From Flaccisagitta enflata (Eukaryota; Chaetognatha; Sagittoidea; Aphragmophora): 64,000 bases of DNA. The notes under the pieces were generated by a model that saw only the letters and a program-made list of their open reading frames with translations, was not told the DNA's origin and did not search any database. Positions 1 through 14,755 of the stretch are shown here, in pieces (the stretch's first letter is position 1; each line of letters starts with the position of its first letter). Location of the stretch: NCBI GenBank assembly GCA_965153355.1, contig OZ231126.1, positions 59,830,001-59,894,000 of the forward strand, in the 5' to 3' direction. The position numbers and the translations under genes were made by a program.

Positions 1-101
1 TAACAGCAACAACAACATTGATATTTCTGCTTGTGGTTTCAGCGAAATTCAGCTTACAATAAGAAATGACATTCTCTTGGGGTTCGTTAAAAGGATTTTT
101 A

Positions 102-107
<6 letters not shown>
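1..107. repeat. Flank block duplicated on both sides of the CAA array
   Basis: The stretch from AACATTGATATTTCTGC (14) to GGATTTTTATC (about 104) recurs almost unchanged at 777-860. The microsatellite plus this block therefore forms a period of about 763 bp, of which the window may show only the end. Confidence 0.8.
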
Positions 108-783
<676 letters not shown>

Positions 784-1115
784 GATATTTCTGCTTGTGG
801 TTTCAGCGAAATTCAGGTTACAATGACATTCCCTTGGTGTTCGTTAGAAGGATTTTTATCTCAACGTGTATCTCTTTTTTACGAACAATTTTTGCCTCAC
901 TGCCTCTGCTTAGACGAAAGCGACTTTGAGGGGTTGTCCTTGACCTTCTCTTATACAAAGTGACACGATTCTTTGTGATTTGCTTTTATCTTCTGCCATA
1001 TCTGTCAGTATGACATTGAAGACGCTCAAAGAGATCTTTGAAGGCCGATGAGAGATCACAATTGTTGGAGGGGCGTGTCTGCTCAAAGGAGTTGCTTCAA
1101 GACAAAAGGAGACAA

Positions 1116-1372
1116 AGACGTCAAAGACGTCAATGACGTCAATGACGTCAATGACAACAATGACGTCAATGACGCCAATGACGTCAATGACGTCAATGAC
1201 ATCAATAACCTCAATGATGTCAATGACGTCAATGTCAATGGTGTCAATGACGTCAATGATGTAGATGACATCAATGACGTCAATGACATTAATGACATCA
1301 ATGATGTCAACGTCAATGACGTTAGTATCATCAATGACGACGATGACGTCAATGATGTCAATGACGTCTATG
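1116..1372. repeat. 9-bp AATGACGTC minisatellite made of CRE-like sites
   Basis: About 28 imperfect 9-bp units. Nine of them contain the exact palindrome TGACGTCA, the consensus for CREB/ATF proteins; others have TGACATCA or TGATGTCA. The open frame through it (DVND repeats) has no other sign of being a gene. 861-1115 and 1373-1609 hold nothing recognisable. Confidence 0.85.
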
Positions 1373-1609
1373 CCATTGAGATAACGCCAAGAAATAGATC
1401 AGCCAAAAACGCAAATGATTTACTTGGTGAGATGGATACGAGTTATGCAAAATCGGTATATGAACGTTTGGTATACATGGCAAATAAAAAGAATGATTTG
1501 GTTGTTGTGTTTGTCTGTTTGTGTGTCTGCGACTATGTATCTATGGGATGATTAAAAGTAGATTTTGTCTATTCTGTCTATCTCTTTCTCCGTAATTTGT
1601 TGTTTTGTA

Positions 1610-2215
1610 CAGTGGGGTTCGTGGAATAACAGCCTTAACTGTCTTAATTTCTTGATAAACTGGATATTTGAAATACAAGTTGTCCAATTGATGCTTGTGT
1701 CCCTTAGTTTTTTGGTTGCTATGGAAACCAAAATAATTTTTTCGAACAGTCATAATTGCTATCATATCAATATTTTCACAAATATGATAAGGGAACATTG
1801 TTTAAAATTAGATTTACAACAACTTTCCCACAGTATGTTCTGTAAAAATATCGCTCGTTTAGCTGTTGCTAGGGAGCATCATTTAGTGGTTGCTATGTGT
1901 GATGCTCCCTAGCAACGGCTAAACGAGCAATATTCTTACAGAACATACTGTGGGAAAGTTGTAGCAAATTTGATTCTGAGCAATGTTCCTTGATTATATC
2001 TGTAAAAATTTTGATAATCTAGCATCTATAAATGTTTGAAAAAAATTTGGTTTCCATAGCAATTTTGGTTTCCATAGCAATTTTGGTTTCCATAGCAATT
2101 TTGGTTTCCATAGTAACCAAAAAACTCAGGGACACAAGCACCAATTGAACAACTTTTATTTCAAATATCAAGTTTGTCAAATGAAATTAAGATACTTTAA
2201 TACCTTCCTCCAGTT
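1610..2215. mobile_element. Family D foldback element, copy D1
   Basis: Left end CAGTGGGGTTCGTGGAA after TA (1608-1609). The arms meet in a hairpin around GTTGCTAGGGAGCATCA at about 1867-1920. The right arm has lost its last 25 bp or so. An X-box-like GTTGCTATGGAAAC is at 1715-1728; the right arm has four tandem 18-bp copies of its complement (about 2049-2120). Confidence 0.75.
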
Positions 2216-2303
2216 ACGTGTATTTTGAGTTTTTAAGTGCTGTGATCTGTGAATTATCACTTGTTTCCTTTGTCTACAATTCTCCTCCCGTTTTACTTGT
2301 TCT

Positions 2304-3280
<977 letters not shown>

Positions 3281-3362
<82 letters not shown>
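3281..3362. repeat. GA microsatellite
   Basis: About 40 GA units. Confidence 0.95.
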
Positions 3363-3367
<5 letters not shown>

Positions 3368-3675
3368 CGAGAGGTGAAATAGGGCAGAAATAGGGAACAA
3401 CATGAAATAATTTAAGTTCCTTGATTCTATTTGACAAACTTCTTATTCAAAATATAAGGTTGCTGCTAGTGAACAACAAAAATGATTTTGGTTTTCATAG
3501 CAACTAGAGTTTGGAGTTTCAAACAAAATTATCTAGTGGCATATAACAGTAGTATAATTGAGATGATATGCATAGTAGGTTGCGTATAAGTGGAGTTTTT
3601 AGCCTAAAAAACGCTTTTTAACGTTTTTTTTTTAGTAGTTTTACAATTACTACTATTTTTTAAGATGAAATGAGT

Positions 3676-4509
3676 TTCCCAGTGCCCACTGCTGTCTCAC
3701 ACAAGGTTTTAGACAAGAATGATATAACTATGCGGTTTTTTGCATTTTTGCATAATTCCTGAGCATACAAACAAAGAACCATCAAGTAGAAAATCATTCC
3801 TGAGGCGCTTTTTGAAATAAATGAAAAATTCAATATTTTTAGCTTCATTTTTCATAAAAAAAATTTTCAGGTCGGTTTAACCTTTTTTTCAACAGCATAA
3901 AGTTAATTCTGATAATTTTCTGATTCATTTGATAGGTCGCACTATATGGTTTTTATAGGAAAAAAAAATTTCATTTTCAAAGCTACCGTTACAAAATTAG
4001 AACGGTGGCCCTAAAAATGAAAAATTTATTTCTTATGAAAACCATATAGTGCCACCTATCAAATGAATCAGAATTTTATCAGGATTAACAATATACTCTC
4101 AAAAAATAGGTTAAACCAACCTGAAAATTTTTAGTCGCGTGCTACGCGACTCTACACCCCGCTATGTCGGTCCGTCGGTCGGTCGGTCGGTCGGTCGGTC
4201 CCCTTTTTTACTTTTTTGGCGTTTTTGAGGTTTTTGAGTATACGGCTCCTGCCCAGATGCCCTAGTGACCTTCTCCGGCACTGCTCCTGCCCACCCGCAC
4301 GCGACTAGGGTAGCCGTGTATCCGGCCTTGTTTTATGAAAAATAAAGCTTCAAATATTGAATTTTTCATTTATTTTAAAAAGCGCCTCTGGAAAGATTTT
4401 CTACTTGATGGTTCTTGGTTTGTATGCCCATGACCTATGCAAAAGTGCAAAAAACCGCATAGTTATGTCATTCTTGTCTTAAACTTTGTGTGAGACAGCA
4501 GTGTGCCTG
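3676..4509. mobile_element. Family L foldback element
   Basis: The arms include CACTGCTGTCTCACACAA (left, about 3689) and its complement (about 4486); they continue through AACTATGCGGTTTTTTGCA and GGTTTAACC to a centre at about 3990. The right arm is interrupted by the family A element at 4133-4330. No clear TSD; the termini are degenerate. Confidence 0.75.
4133..4330 (-). mobile_element. Family A element inserted in a T-run of family L
   Basis: Left hairpin AGTCGCGTGCTACGCGACT after five T; GGTC array at about 4165-4200; right end CCGGCCTTG before four T. The opposite arm of family L (3855-3866) gives the empty site: eight A on the plus strand. Confidence 0.85.
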
Positions 4510-4602
4510 CGATGCATTGTTGACTCTTTAGGAAAATAGGAAACGTAAAACGTGGTAGTGTTTTTTCTTACCACTTGTTCTTTGATATTTTTTCTTTGTT
4601 GT

Positions 4603-4604
<2 letters not shown>

Positions 4605-4651
<47 letters not shown>
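4605..4651. repeat. GA microsatellite
   Basis: About 23 GA units. Confidence 0.95.
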
Positions 4652-6370
<1,719 letters not shown>

Positions 6371-6403
6371 TATGCAAATTAGTCGCTCAGACTAATTTGC
6401 ATA
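6371..6403. other. Perfect 14-bp inverted repeat with paired octamer motifs
   Basis: TATGCAAATTAGTC, five-base loop GCTCA, then the exact complement. Each arm contains ATGCAAAT, the POU/Oct octamer, in opposite orientation. It ends four bases before a family A element. Confidence 0.7.
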
Positions 6404-6407
6404 TGAA

Positions 6408-6607
6408 CAAGGCCGGATACACGGCTACCGAAGTCGCGTGCGGGTGGGCAGGGGCTATATTTGAGGTCACCAGACCATTTGGGCAGGAGCAGTGAGGTCA
6501 AAGAAATGAGATCATAAAAAAAAGTAAAGTGTGACCAACCAACCAACCAACCGACTGATCGACCAACCGACGGACAAAGCGGGTTGTAGAGTCGCGTGCA
6601 CGCGACT
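6408..6607 (+). mobile_element. Family A element
   Basis: Start CAAGGCCGGATACACGGC, core GTCGCGTGCGGGTGGGCAGG, array of ACCAACCGACC, terminal hairpin AGTCGCGTGCACGCGACT before an A-run. The arms AGTCGCGTGC/GCACGCGACT match perfectly. Confidence 0.85.
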
Positions 6608-6693
6608 AAAAAATTTAAAAGGCGTGCCGAAATGAGCCGCAAGGATAAGGTTAACGGCATTCAATCACATCTCCAATTTTGTTTCTTAGAAAA

Positions 6694-6901
6694 CAAGGCC
6701 GGATACACGGCTACCGAAGTCGCGTGCGGGTGGGCAGGGGCCATATTTGAGGTCACCAGACCATTTGGGCAGGAGCAGTGAGGTCAAAGAAATAAAATCA
6801 TAAAAAAAAGTAAAGTGTGACCGACCGACCAACCGACCGACCGACCGACCGACCGACCGACCGACGGACAAAGCGGGTTGTAGAGTCGCGTGCACGCGAC
6901 T
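6694..6901 (+). mobile_element. Family A element, near-identical neighbour
   Basis: Very close to the copy at 6408-6607 but with a longer ACCG array (about 6820-6867). Both lie in the same orientation 86 bp apart. Confidence 0.85.
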
Positions 6902-7423
6902 AAAAATTCCAGACACTCACCGTAATATCAAGGTTTTGGTTGACGAAAAATTAATGCAGTCAAATCAATCCCGCTCCCGGTGGCTACCATAGGCGCTTTG
7001 TTCCCCCTACCTCCGTCATAAGATAAATGGAGCTCAGTCACCATATTCTTTTCCGTTGATCAGTGAAGGTTGCCGGAAAGAAGATTGAAAGAATTTTGTA
7101 AAATTCCACTACTTCATATTAGAAACATGCTATCTATTTTGTGGTAGCTGTGCTCATCACTTTAAGTTTCTCATCAGCCCATCCCCGATCATACTCCCCC
7201 TGTTTGGTCGTCCATCCTACTACTAGCATCAAGGGAAGTTTGAGGGATGGAATCTATCAATGCCCACCCTGATCATCAGGCTAATCTCTTCAAGTACCCT
7301 TCCTCTCCGTTAATTCCATTGGACTAGAAATCATTATCTACCCGAGTTTCTAACGCTTTTGCTCAGTTTTATAACTCACCTCGTTGAAACTAATGAGGAC
7401 GATCATAAAACTTTTTTTTCCTT
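6902..7423. other. No feature recognised
   Basis: No supported gene or repeat. Confidence 0.3.
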
Positions 7424-7885
7424 TTTGGGCAACGGCCCCAAAGAGGCTGTAGACCTATGCTTTCATACGTAGGAAAGTTTTCCATTCTTTTTCTCTATTT
7501 CCTCTTTCTCCTTTTACACCTTCCCTTCCCGACCTAAATTCCAGGTCTGAGCACCTCAAATCCCATCGCCCAGGCTGGAGGCCCGTATCCCAGCTTCAAG
7601 GCCCAAATCTTAGTAGCAAGGCCCGGTTTCCAGCCCCAGGGCCTAAAGCCCTGCTTCAAGGTCCAAATCCTAGCCTCAAGGCCCAAATCCCAGACTCATA
7701 AGCCAAATTACAGCCTTGAGTCTTAAATACTAGTCTCAAGGCTCAAATTTTGGCATTGAGACTCAAATCCTAGCTTCAAGGCCCAACTTGCAATCTCTAT
7801 GTCAACACAAACGGCCAATGAGTACTGCATGAGTCCAAACACTGGTCATTGGTCCTTTTAAGGCTGCTGCCCCTCCCACCATTTC
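7424..7885 (-). mobile_element. Decayed family B element
   Basis: Left module TTGGGCAACGGCCCCAAAG, then about a dozen units of TTCAAGGCCCAAATCC(T/C)AG, then GGCTGCTGCCCC at about 7862. Orientation is provisional. Confidence 0.6.
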
Positions 7886-8289
7886 ATCGCCATATACTAC
7901 TTGACTCAAAAAAAGCCCCACCATATTTTGGGTTGATAAAAAAAAATCATTTGAGCTATTCTTCTTTTTTTTAATGGATTTTTAAGATTTTCAAATTTTC
8001 TTTCATTCTAGACCAATTCCAGATCTGTATCTCAAATGGTTTCAAATGATTTCTGTTCTAAATTGTAACAATGCTCATTTTTCAATGGGATTGCAAACTG
8101 ATAAATGGCAATGCTTCTTCTCTTTCTTATGCCATTTCTGAAAGAATAAAGCTAGAATTGCCAGATTGGAGCCAAATAGATCTTTTCAAGAGCTTTCTAA
8201 TGATCTAAGATTTTTGTTATCTATCTTAAAATTTAATATAACAATTTGCCTTTTAAAAGTGCGGCTTTTTTATTGAGTCGATTAGTATT
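7886..8289. other. Diverged piece of family F
   Basis: 7977-8060 reads, on the minus strand, like the family F block with TCTAGAATGAAAG; the rest is AT-rich and unassigned. Confidence 0.4.
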
Positions 8290-8520
8290 GGTGATTTGTT
8301 GAATTTTGGTAACTTAAGTAACAATCATTTACCCTTGCCTATTTTGGTAAGCGTCAGTGTTTTGGGTTTGACTCAGAATGGATGTTTGCTAAGTTTGTTT
8401 TGCTAAATGGAAAACTAGGAGTGATGCGCTTAGTAACAGCTACTAGTCAGTGAGGGCTCACAAGGCCCTCTTCCGTATTTTTCAGTTTGGGTACAGTGCA
8501 CTAAGGGCCAGGGACTGCGC
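8290..8520. repeat. Family H repeat, opposite orientation
   Basis: Shares AAATGGAAAACTAGGAGTGA and CAGTGAGGGCTCACAAGGCC (complement) with 46015-46250. Beyond it, 8521-8912 shows nothing recognisable. Confidence 0.6.
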
Positions 8521-8912
8521 TAGATGTCTCCTTGGGTATTTGGGTGAAAATTTTCATCTCTGCTATATGGCTCAAACTAAGTAGAATGGTCATGGTAGCA
8601 TTTGAGCAAACATTACCGGTCCATATGACAGGTTTTGTGGCAATTTAGAGTGAAAAAAGGCGACCTTAATGGAAACTACTAAGAAAAATGCTAAATTTCA
8701 AGAAAAATCAATGAATTTTTTGGATTATCTGTTAAGATTACAAAAAGCTCATAATATCTTCATTATTGGATTGGATTCCTTCATTAATGTTAAAATGTCT
8801 GGAAAAAATCTAAAAAATCATTATTTTTTACATTTTTAGCACTATTAAATTAGTCTACTATTACTACATATTTGACCTAATTTCCATGCTTTTATTACCC
8901 TATAAATATAAA

Positions 8913-9056
8913 CAAGGCCGTATACACTCCCCCTCAGTCGCAGATGGGTGGGCAGGAGCGGAATAGCGAAATACGCTTGCATTTTGTTTTGGTTACCGAC
9001 GGACCAACTGACCGACCGACCGACACAGCAAGGTCTAGAGTCGCGAGTCCGCGACT
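8913..9056 (+). mobile_element. Family A element, short copy
   Basis: Start CAAGGCCGTATACACTCC; end hairpin AGTCGCGAGTCCGCGACT then AAAA. The start-side arm CAGTCGCAGAT faces GTCCGCGACT with mismatches. Confidence 0.75.
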
Positions 9057-9831
9057 AAAAATCGCACAAGGAGGCACAATGAGCCACTTATGCCAAAATG
9101 TAGTTCAAGGGGTCCTGAATCCAGAATGCTATGGCTCAAGCGGGCCTTCGACGTCCAAATTGCAATTTTCTTGGCCTAAAATGGACAAGTAATAATTTGG
9201 ATAAAAGTAAAAATCTATATTAGATTAGAAGAAAAATGAGCAAAATGAGCTAAATGAGCAAAAAAATGATTTTTTTTGAGCACCTTATTAAGGAATCTTA
9301 TTGAACAAAGACGAAGATTAAATTGATTTGGTCAAAACATTAGACAATTTAAATACTATCTGTAAGAGAGTTTAGCAGTATTTTTCACTTTGTTTTCTCA
9401 AATTTCTCTTCTTTTGTACTCTAAGCTCATAAAGCTCTTAATCCAATGAAATGAGTCAATATTGGATATAAATAGTTTCATAACATCTGAAAAAATGCAG
9501 AAACATGTTTTTCACTCTGTATATTTAATAAGGAACAATGAAATGGAAAAGATGTGATGTTAATCCCCAATGAGCCACCTAGCGCACAATGTAGCCCACA
9601 GTGCAGTGAGGGATATTGATCCACCTATTAACACTATCTTAAGGGCATCGGGTACTGCTGACCATCTAACGCTATTTTGCGACTTTTTCCATTTGGATGT
9701 GCATGCATTCTCATCCCTTTCGTTATGACTTGTAGTAAGGTACGAGTTGGTTATCATGATCATAAACACGCAAGTGCGTATCATCTCCGCAAATGAAATA
9801 TTTCCATCTGAAAACAAGCATCAACTTTGAA
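9057..9831. other. No feature recognised
   Basis: AT-rich with repeated AAATGAGCAAAA words; no supported gene. Confidence 0.3.
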
Positions 9832-9948
9832 CAAGGCCGGTTACACGGCTACCCCAGTCGCGTGCGGTTGGGCAGGGGCCGTAATTGAGGTCACCAGATC
9901 ATTTGAGCAGGAGCAGTGAGGCCAAAAACCGCAAAAACAAAAAACAAA

Positions 9949-11557
9949 CAAGTCATCCAAGGATCGCACATGGTCTGCGGTACCCGATGCCCTGCTTGGA
10001 GTGATTAACTGAAGAAGTGAAGTGAGAGCAGGGCAGCAGCCCCAAAGGGCCGATGTCCTGTAGGACACAGGGGTGAATTTCCATACGTCCTGAGAGGGCA
10101 TATTTGGGGTAATTTTCCGTGATATTCATTGGGAATTTTGTATTTTTTTCAATTTTTTTTCAATTTGCCATGTTATTCAATGGGAATTTGAGGCCTAAGA
10201 GGCTGGATTTGAGGCCCAAGAGGCTGGATTTGAGGCCCAAGAGGCTGGATTTGAGGCTTGAGAGGTGGGATTTGAGGCCTGTGAGGCTGGATTTGAGGCC
10301 TGAACAGGTCGCCCAAGGGCAATATGTGGTCAGCGATATCCATTGCCATGCTTTGAGTGATTGTGAATTGAGTGAGGGGAAGCAGGGCAGCAGCCCCGAA
10401 GGGGACAAAGTCCTGTAGAACACAGGGGGACTTTCGTTCGTCCTGCCTGAAGAAGTGGATGAAATGCTATGGTGGGCTGACTGAAGGCCTTCAAGAGCCT
10501 AAACTGAGGTCTAAGAAGGGTGATATAAGGCCTGAGAATGCCAATCGGAAGCTTGAGAGGGCTGACTTAAGGGTTGAGAGAGCTGGATTAAGGCTTGAAA
10601 GGTCAGAGGACTGAGAGCAATAAATTGAGGCTTAGATAGCTGATTTAAGGCCTGAGAGGCCTTATTTGAGGCTTAAGAGGCCAGGTTTGAGGCCTGAGAA
10701 TTTAGATTAGAGGCCTGACAAGCCTGATTTGAGGCCTGAGAGGTTGGATTTGAGGCCTTAGGGGCCAGATTTTAGGCCTGTGAGGCTGGATTTGAAGCCT
10801 GAGAGGCTGAATTTGAGGCCTGATAGGCCAGATTTGAGGTCTCAGAGGCCAGATTTGAGGCTTGAAGGGCCTGATGAGGATGGGGGGGGGACGAACAAAC
10901 GAACAAACAAACGAACGGACGAACAAAAGTCCCCCTGTGTTCTACAGGACTTCGTCCCCTTCGGGGCCGCTGCCCAAAAGCTGGATTTGAGGCTTGAGAG
11001 GCCAGATTTGAGGCCTGAGAGGCTAGATTTGAGGCCTAAGAGGCTGGATTTGAGGCCTGAGAGGCTATATTTGAGGCCTGGGAGGCCAGATCTGAGGCCT
11101 GAGAGGCCAGATTTGAGGCCTGAGAGGCTGGGTTTGAGGCCTGAAAGGCTAGATTTGAGGCCTGAGAGGCCAGATTTGAGGCCTGAGAGGCCAGATTTGA
11201 GGCCTGAGAGGCTGGATTTGAGGCCTGAGAGGCTGGGTTTGAGGCCTGAAAGGCCAGATTTAAGGCCTGAGAGGCCAGATTTGAGGCCTGAGAGGCTGGA
11301 TTTGAGGCCTGAGAGGCTGGGTTTGAGGCCTGAAAGGCTAGATTTGGGGGCCTGAAAGGCCCCGTTTGAGGCCTGAGAGGCCAGATTTGAGGCCTGAGAG
11401 GCCGGATTTGAGGCCTGAGAGGCTGGATTTGAGGCCTGAGAGGCTTGAGAAGCTTTGGAGGGGGGGACGTACGGACGTACGTACGTATAGACAGACAGAT
11501 GTAAGGAAATTCACCCCTGTGGCCTACAGGACATTGGCCCTTTGGGGCCGCTGCCCA
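9949..11557 (+). mobile_element. Outer family B element, with an inner one nested
   Basis: Starts CAAGTCATCCAAGGATCGCA, ends GGGGCCGCTGCCCA before an A-run. Its two terminal modules are of one type (GATGTCCTGTAGGACACAGG and partner), unlike the inner pair. The array at 10978-11455 has over twenty near-identical 21-bp units built on GGCCTGAGAGGC and TGGATTTGA. Frames with RPERLDL repeats are artefacts. Confidence 0.8.
10305..10976 (+). mobile_element. Inner family B element
   Basis: Begins with TCGCCCAAGGGCAATATGTGG-like sequence, has terminal modules with AAAGTCCTGTAGAACACAGG and partner, and interrupts the outer array. Its own array (10447-10868) is more diverged than the outer one. Confidence 0.75.
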
Positions 11558-11687
11558 AAAAGGAAAGTGTGATGGATGGACCGACAAACGGACCGACGGA
11601 CCGACAGACCTACGGACGGACCGACGGACGGACCAATGGACCAACAGATTGGCAAAGCGGGGTGTAGAGTCGTGTAGCAGGCGACTA

Positions 11688-12570
11688 GAAAGTGCTGCTC
11701 TTCAACAAATGAAGCTAGGATAACCAGATATCTTGCTAAGTGCCATTTGAATAAGTTGTTTTCAGTCATTTATGTGCGACCAATTTTAGGTCAGCGCTAT
11801 TTGTTTAGAAGCACCACTCTTCCAAAGTTTATGCTCGTTTTCAGGTGGAAAGATTTTACTTGTGAAGAAGGTAAGTATAACAAGTGGTCTGGGAAGAAAA
11901 AAAATACATGTACAATTTGTACATGACAGTACAAATGAATCGATTAACTGCGCCACTTCTTATTCAAAAACGAATGGACAGCAAAAACAGTCAGTGACTG
12001 CCCTACAAAGTAAAAGAACCCCATGAGAAAATGATAATTTCTCCATTGAATTTGGAACTCTTATCCAAAAGACATCAACCTGTTATCAATGTAAAGAAGG
12101 CATTAGAAGCTTTTGGTTGGCACAAATTGGATATATTTTGAAGTAAACCTTACAGAAACAACATATTTCTAAGTTGTCTTCAAACATAGACCCTTTGTGA
12201 GCTCAATTTAAGGTAATTATAGACAAACTCTGATCCCAGTTCGCCTAATTTTGTCAGGGGTGTTAGCCCATGAAGCATCAAAGACAGACAATTGAAAACC
12301 AAATGAGATAGACAACCTGAATAAGAGAAGAACACCAAACGAGGGGAAAAAAAGAAGAAGGTAAGCAAAAAGAAGTAAGTGGAGGAGAAATAAAGAAGAG
12401 AAAAATGACCTTTCCTGAAAGGATAACAGGCCGGCACGGTGATAACTGAAGAATTATGGAAAACATTGATGACCTCTTTTGAAAGGAAACAAGGCCTTAC
12501 CGGTGACATAAGTCACTTTTCCCTTTGTGGGCGGCTTACGTTAGAATACTTATCTTGAGTTTCTTTGTCG
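11688..12570. other. No gene seen; fragment related to family I
   Basis: About 12120-12260 shares GTTCGCCTAATTTTGTCAGG and the following GGTGTTAG with the interior of family I. The remainder is unassigned. Confidence 0.45.
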
Positions 12571-12574
12571 GTTT

Positions 12575-12700
12575 TTAGTCGCCTGCTAAGCGACTCTATG
12601 AGAGGGGGTGTCCGTCTGATGAGAGGTTTGTCCATCCATAACACGAAAATGACGTACAATCGGCCAAAAAAGGAATGAAGATTTGATTCTAAGGCATGTA
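12575..12700 (-). mobile_element. Family A fragment
   Basis: Hairpin AGTCGCCTGCTAAGCGACT after five T, then GTCCGTCTGATGAG; the CAAGG end is not found. Confidence 0.5.
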
Positions 12701-12884
12701 TTGAACCACAGACTGACAGATGATGACAGCCTTTTCATAATCTGTACCATGTTTGCTTCAGGGATTCATAATTGAACAAACAGATAAACAAACAGGTGGA
12801 CATAAAGGTAATACAAGCAGAAATTTAGGAGTATGTTGATTCGCTACACCGGATGGGCGGCTTGATCGGTTTTGATAGTATCAG

Positions 12885-13047
12885 CTTGCCTCAAAAGTCG
12901 CAAAAGCGTAAGATGGTCAGCGGTACCCGATGCCTCTGAGTTAGCGTATATGGGGATGAGATAGTGAGAAGGGCAGCGGCCCCTGAAAACCTTTGCTTAG
13001 TCCCATGAGATTTGGGCCCTAAATGTGATCTTAGCCCTAAGAAATTT
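12885..13047 (+). mobile_element. Family B start module, interrupted by family K
   Basis: AGTCGCAAAAGCGTAAGATGG, GGTCAGCGGTACCCGATGCC and GGGCAGCGGCCCC mark the module; related to 19722. Confidence 0.6.
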
Positions 13048-13857
13048 AGTCTATAGACAAAAGAAGGAGAGTAGATTTTGCTGATCACCGGTATGATGCT
13101 GAGGCTTGGTTTATTTTTGATTGAAGGCATTTAATTGCCTTGTAGAAAATTAGTGAGAACAGAAATCTACTAAGCAAAGAATGATTACTATACGGAGGCC
13201 ATGTGAGATTGTGTAAAGAACTGCACACGGATTGAAAACAAATGTCAGCATTTAATTGTAAGAGGCGATTGTCCTCCTCATCTTCACTGTATACAGATGC
13301 ACTTCACTTACCGTATTTCCCCTAATTAGCGCCCGGGGCGCTTACATAATAGCAAAATGACATTGCCTTTTTCACCTTCTAATTAGCGCCCCCCTGTAGC
13401 ATGCAAGCCTAAGAAAAATTATTGAAAATTAAAGTAAAACAGAAGATTTAGGATAGGGAAAAATAAAAATATGTGATTTCAACAGAAAAATCCACACATG
13501 AAGTTAAAAAGAAATAAAAAATAAAGATAATTTGTGTATTTATTATGTGTATCTATAATTTTCACTAGAATGAAAAGCTTAGTTGTGAGGGGATTTTTTT
13601 AAAAAAGAGGGGGGGTGCTAATTAGAGGGGGCGTTAATTAAAGGAAATACGGTACCTCAAATTTGCTTTCAATTGAAGAGAAGTTGTTTTCACGATTTTA
13701 CATGGCCTCCCTGTAGTAATTATTCTTCGGTTAGTTTTTTTCAGTCCTAAGTAATTTGCTGCGATGTTATTACAAGCCTACATTTGAATTAACTACGCCT
13801 AAGCATCATACCGGTGATCAGCAAAATCTAACCTCTTCGTTTTGTCCATAGACTGTT
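13048..13857. mobile_element. Family K foldback element
   Basis: The ends are inverted copies of TATRGACAAAA followed by GATTTTGCTGATCACCGGTA and continuing to GATGC. It sits between two family B pieces (about 12885-13047 and 13873 onward) and itself contains the family J MITE. The exact TSD is unclear. Confidence 0.65.
13311..13652. mobile_element. Family J MITE (342 bp) inside family K
   Basis: TA (13309-13310 and 13653-13654) flanks CCGTATTTCCCCTAATTAG and its near complement. The termini are rich in GCGCCC. Tc1/mariner-type TSD; non-autonomous. Confidence 0.8.
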
Positions 13858-13872
13858 TATGGTTGGCGTTTT

Positions 13873-14441
13873 TGGGCAGCGGCCCCAAAGGGGACAAAGT
13901 CCTGTCGAACATAGGGGACTTTGTTCGTTCATCCATACGTTCGTCCATCCGTTTGTCCCCCCGGCTCTCTCAGGCCTGAAATCTACCATCTTAGCTATGA
14001 AATCTACCTACTCAGGCCTGAAATCTGCCATCTCAGGCCTTGAATCTACCTTCTCAGGCCTTGAATCTGCCCTCTCTTGCCTAAAATCTGCCCTCTCAGG
14101 TCTAAAATCCGCCCTCCCAGGCCCCCTCAGGCCTTAAATCTGCCCTCTCAGATAAAAGGCCTGAGAGGGCAAATTTCAGGCCCGAGAGGGTAGATCACAG
14201 CCCTAAGAGGGCAGATTTCAGGCCTGAGAAGGCCCGGGGGTCGCACAGATGATCGGACCAATGGATGGACGGACGGACACACGGACACACGGACGGACGG
14301 ACGAATGAACAAAAGTCCCCTGTGTTCTACAGGACTTTGTCTCCTTTGGGGCCGCTGCCCTGCTTCCCCTCACTCCAATTCACAATCATGCAAAGCCGGG
14401 CAACGGGTATCGCTGACCACATATTGCCCTTGAGCGATCTG
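13873..14441 (-). mobile_element. Complete family B element
   Basis: Terminal modules with GGGCAGCGGCCCCAAAGGGG and complement flank about twelve units of CTCAGGCCTGAAATCTGCC. GTTCGTTC/GGACGGAC tetramers lie just inside the modules. The TIR-like modules are about 60 bp. Confidence 0.8.
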
Positions 14442-14755
14442 TTTGAGACTATGAGCTAAATTTGTGTTTGACATTGTTTGGGAGCGGACTGAAAGCGTCG
14501 ATAACTTATCTACCCACATGCATGGCGGTCTCTGTCGCATTTTTTCAATTCATTCACTTGTTCTCTTTCCTAGAAAAAGGGTTCTGCTGACCGTCGAATG
14601 CCTGTGTTTCTGATGATCAACAAACTCCCTTCTCCCTTAATCGCTTAGTCAAAACGCGCCCTTCATTTCTCACTTCCAATACCCTTAGTTTTCATTTTTC
14701 TCAAGCCGCGTAAGTCATTATCAATTCCTAACAGCTAAATCGCGCGCGATTACAA
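14442..14755. other. No feature recognised
   Basis: No supported gene or repeat. Confidence 0.3.

Larger units (their letters stand above)
9832..11687 (+). mobile_element. Family A element split by a family B composite
   Basis: The start CAAGGCCGGTTACACGGC through GGCCAAAAACCGCAAAAA lies at 9832-9948. The GGACCGACAAACGGACC array and end hairpin GTCGTGTAGCAGGCGACT resume at about 11558-11687. Together the two parts make a normal-length family A element. Confidence 0.8.

Noticed and set aside
1048-1551. A DVND-repeat protein
   Set aside because: It follows the 9-bp CRE-like array, and the opposite strand is also open there.
10978-11455. CRISPR-like array of short repeats
   Set aside because: The units are contiguous with no unique spacers, and the setting is eukaryotic transposon DNA.
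10780-11644. Repeat proteins with RPERLDL or ASQASN units
   Set aside because: Produced by the 21-bp family B array, whose unit length is a multiple of three; both strands are equally open.
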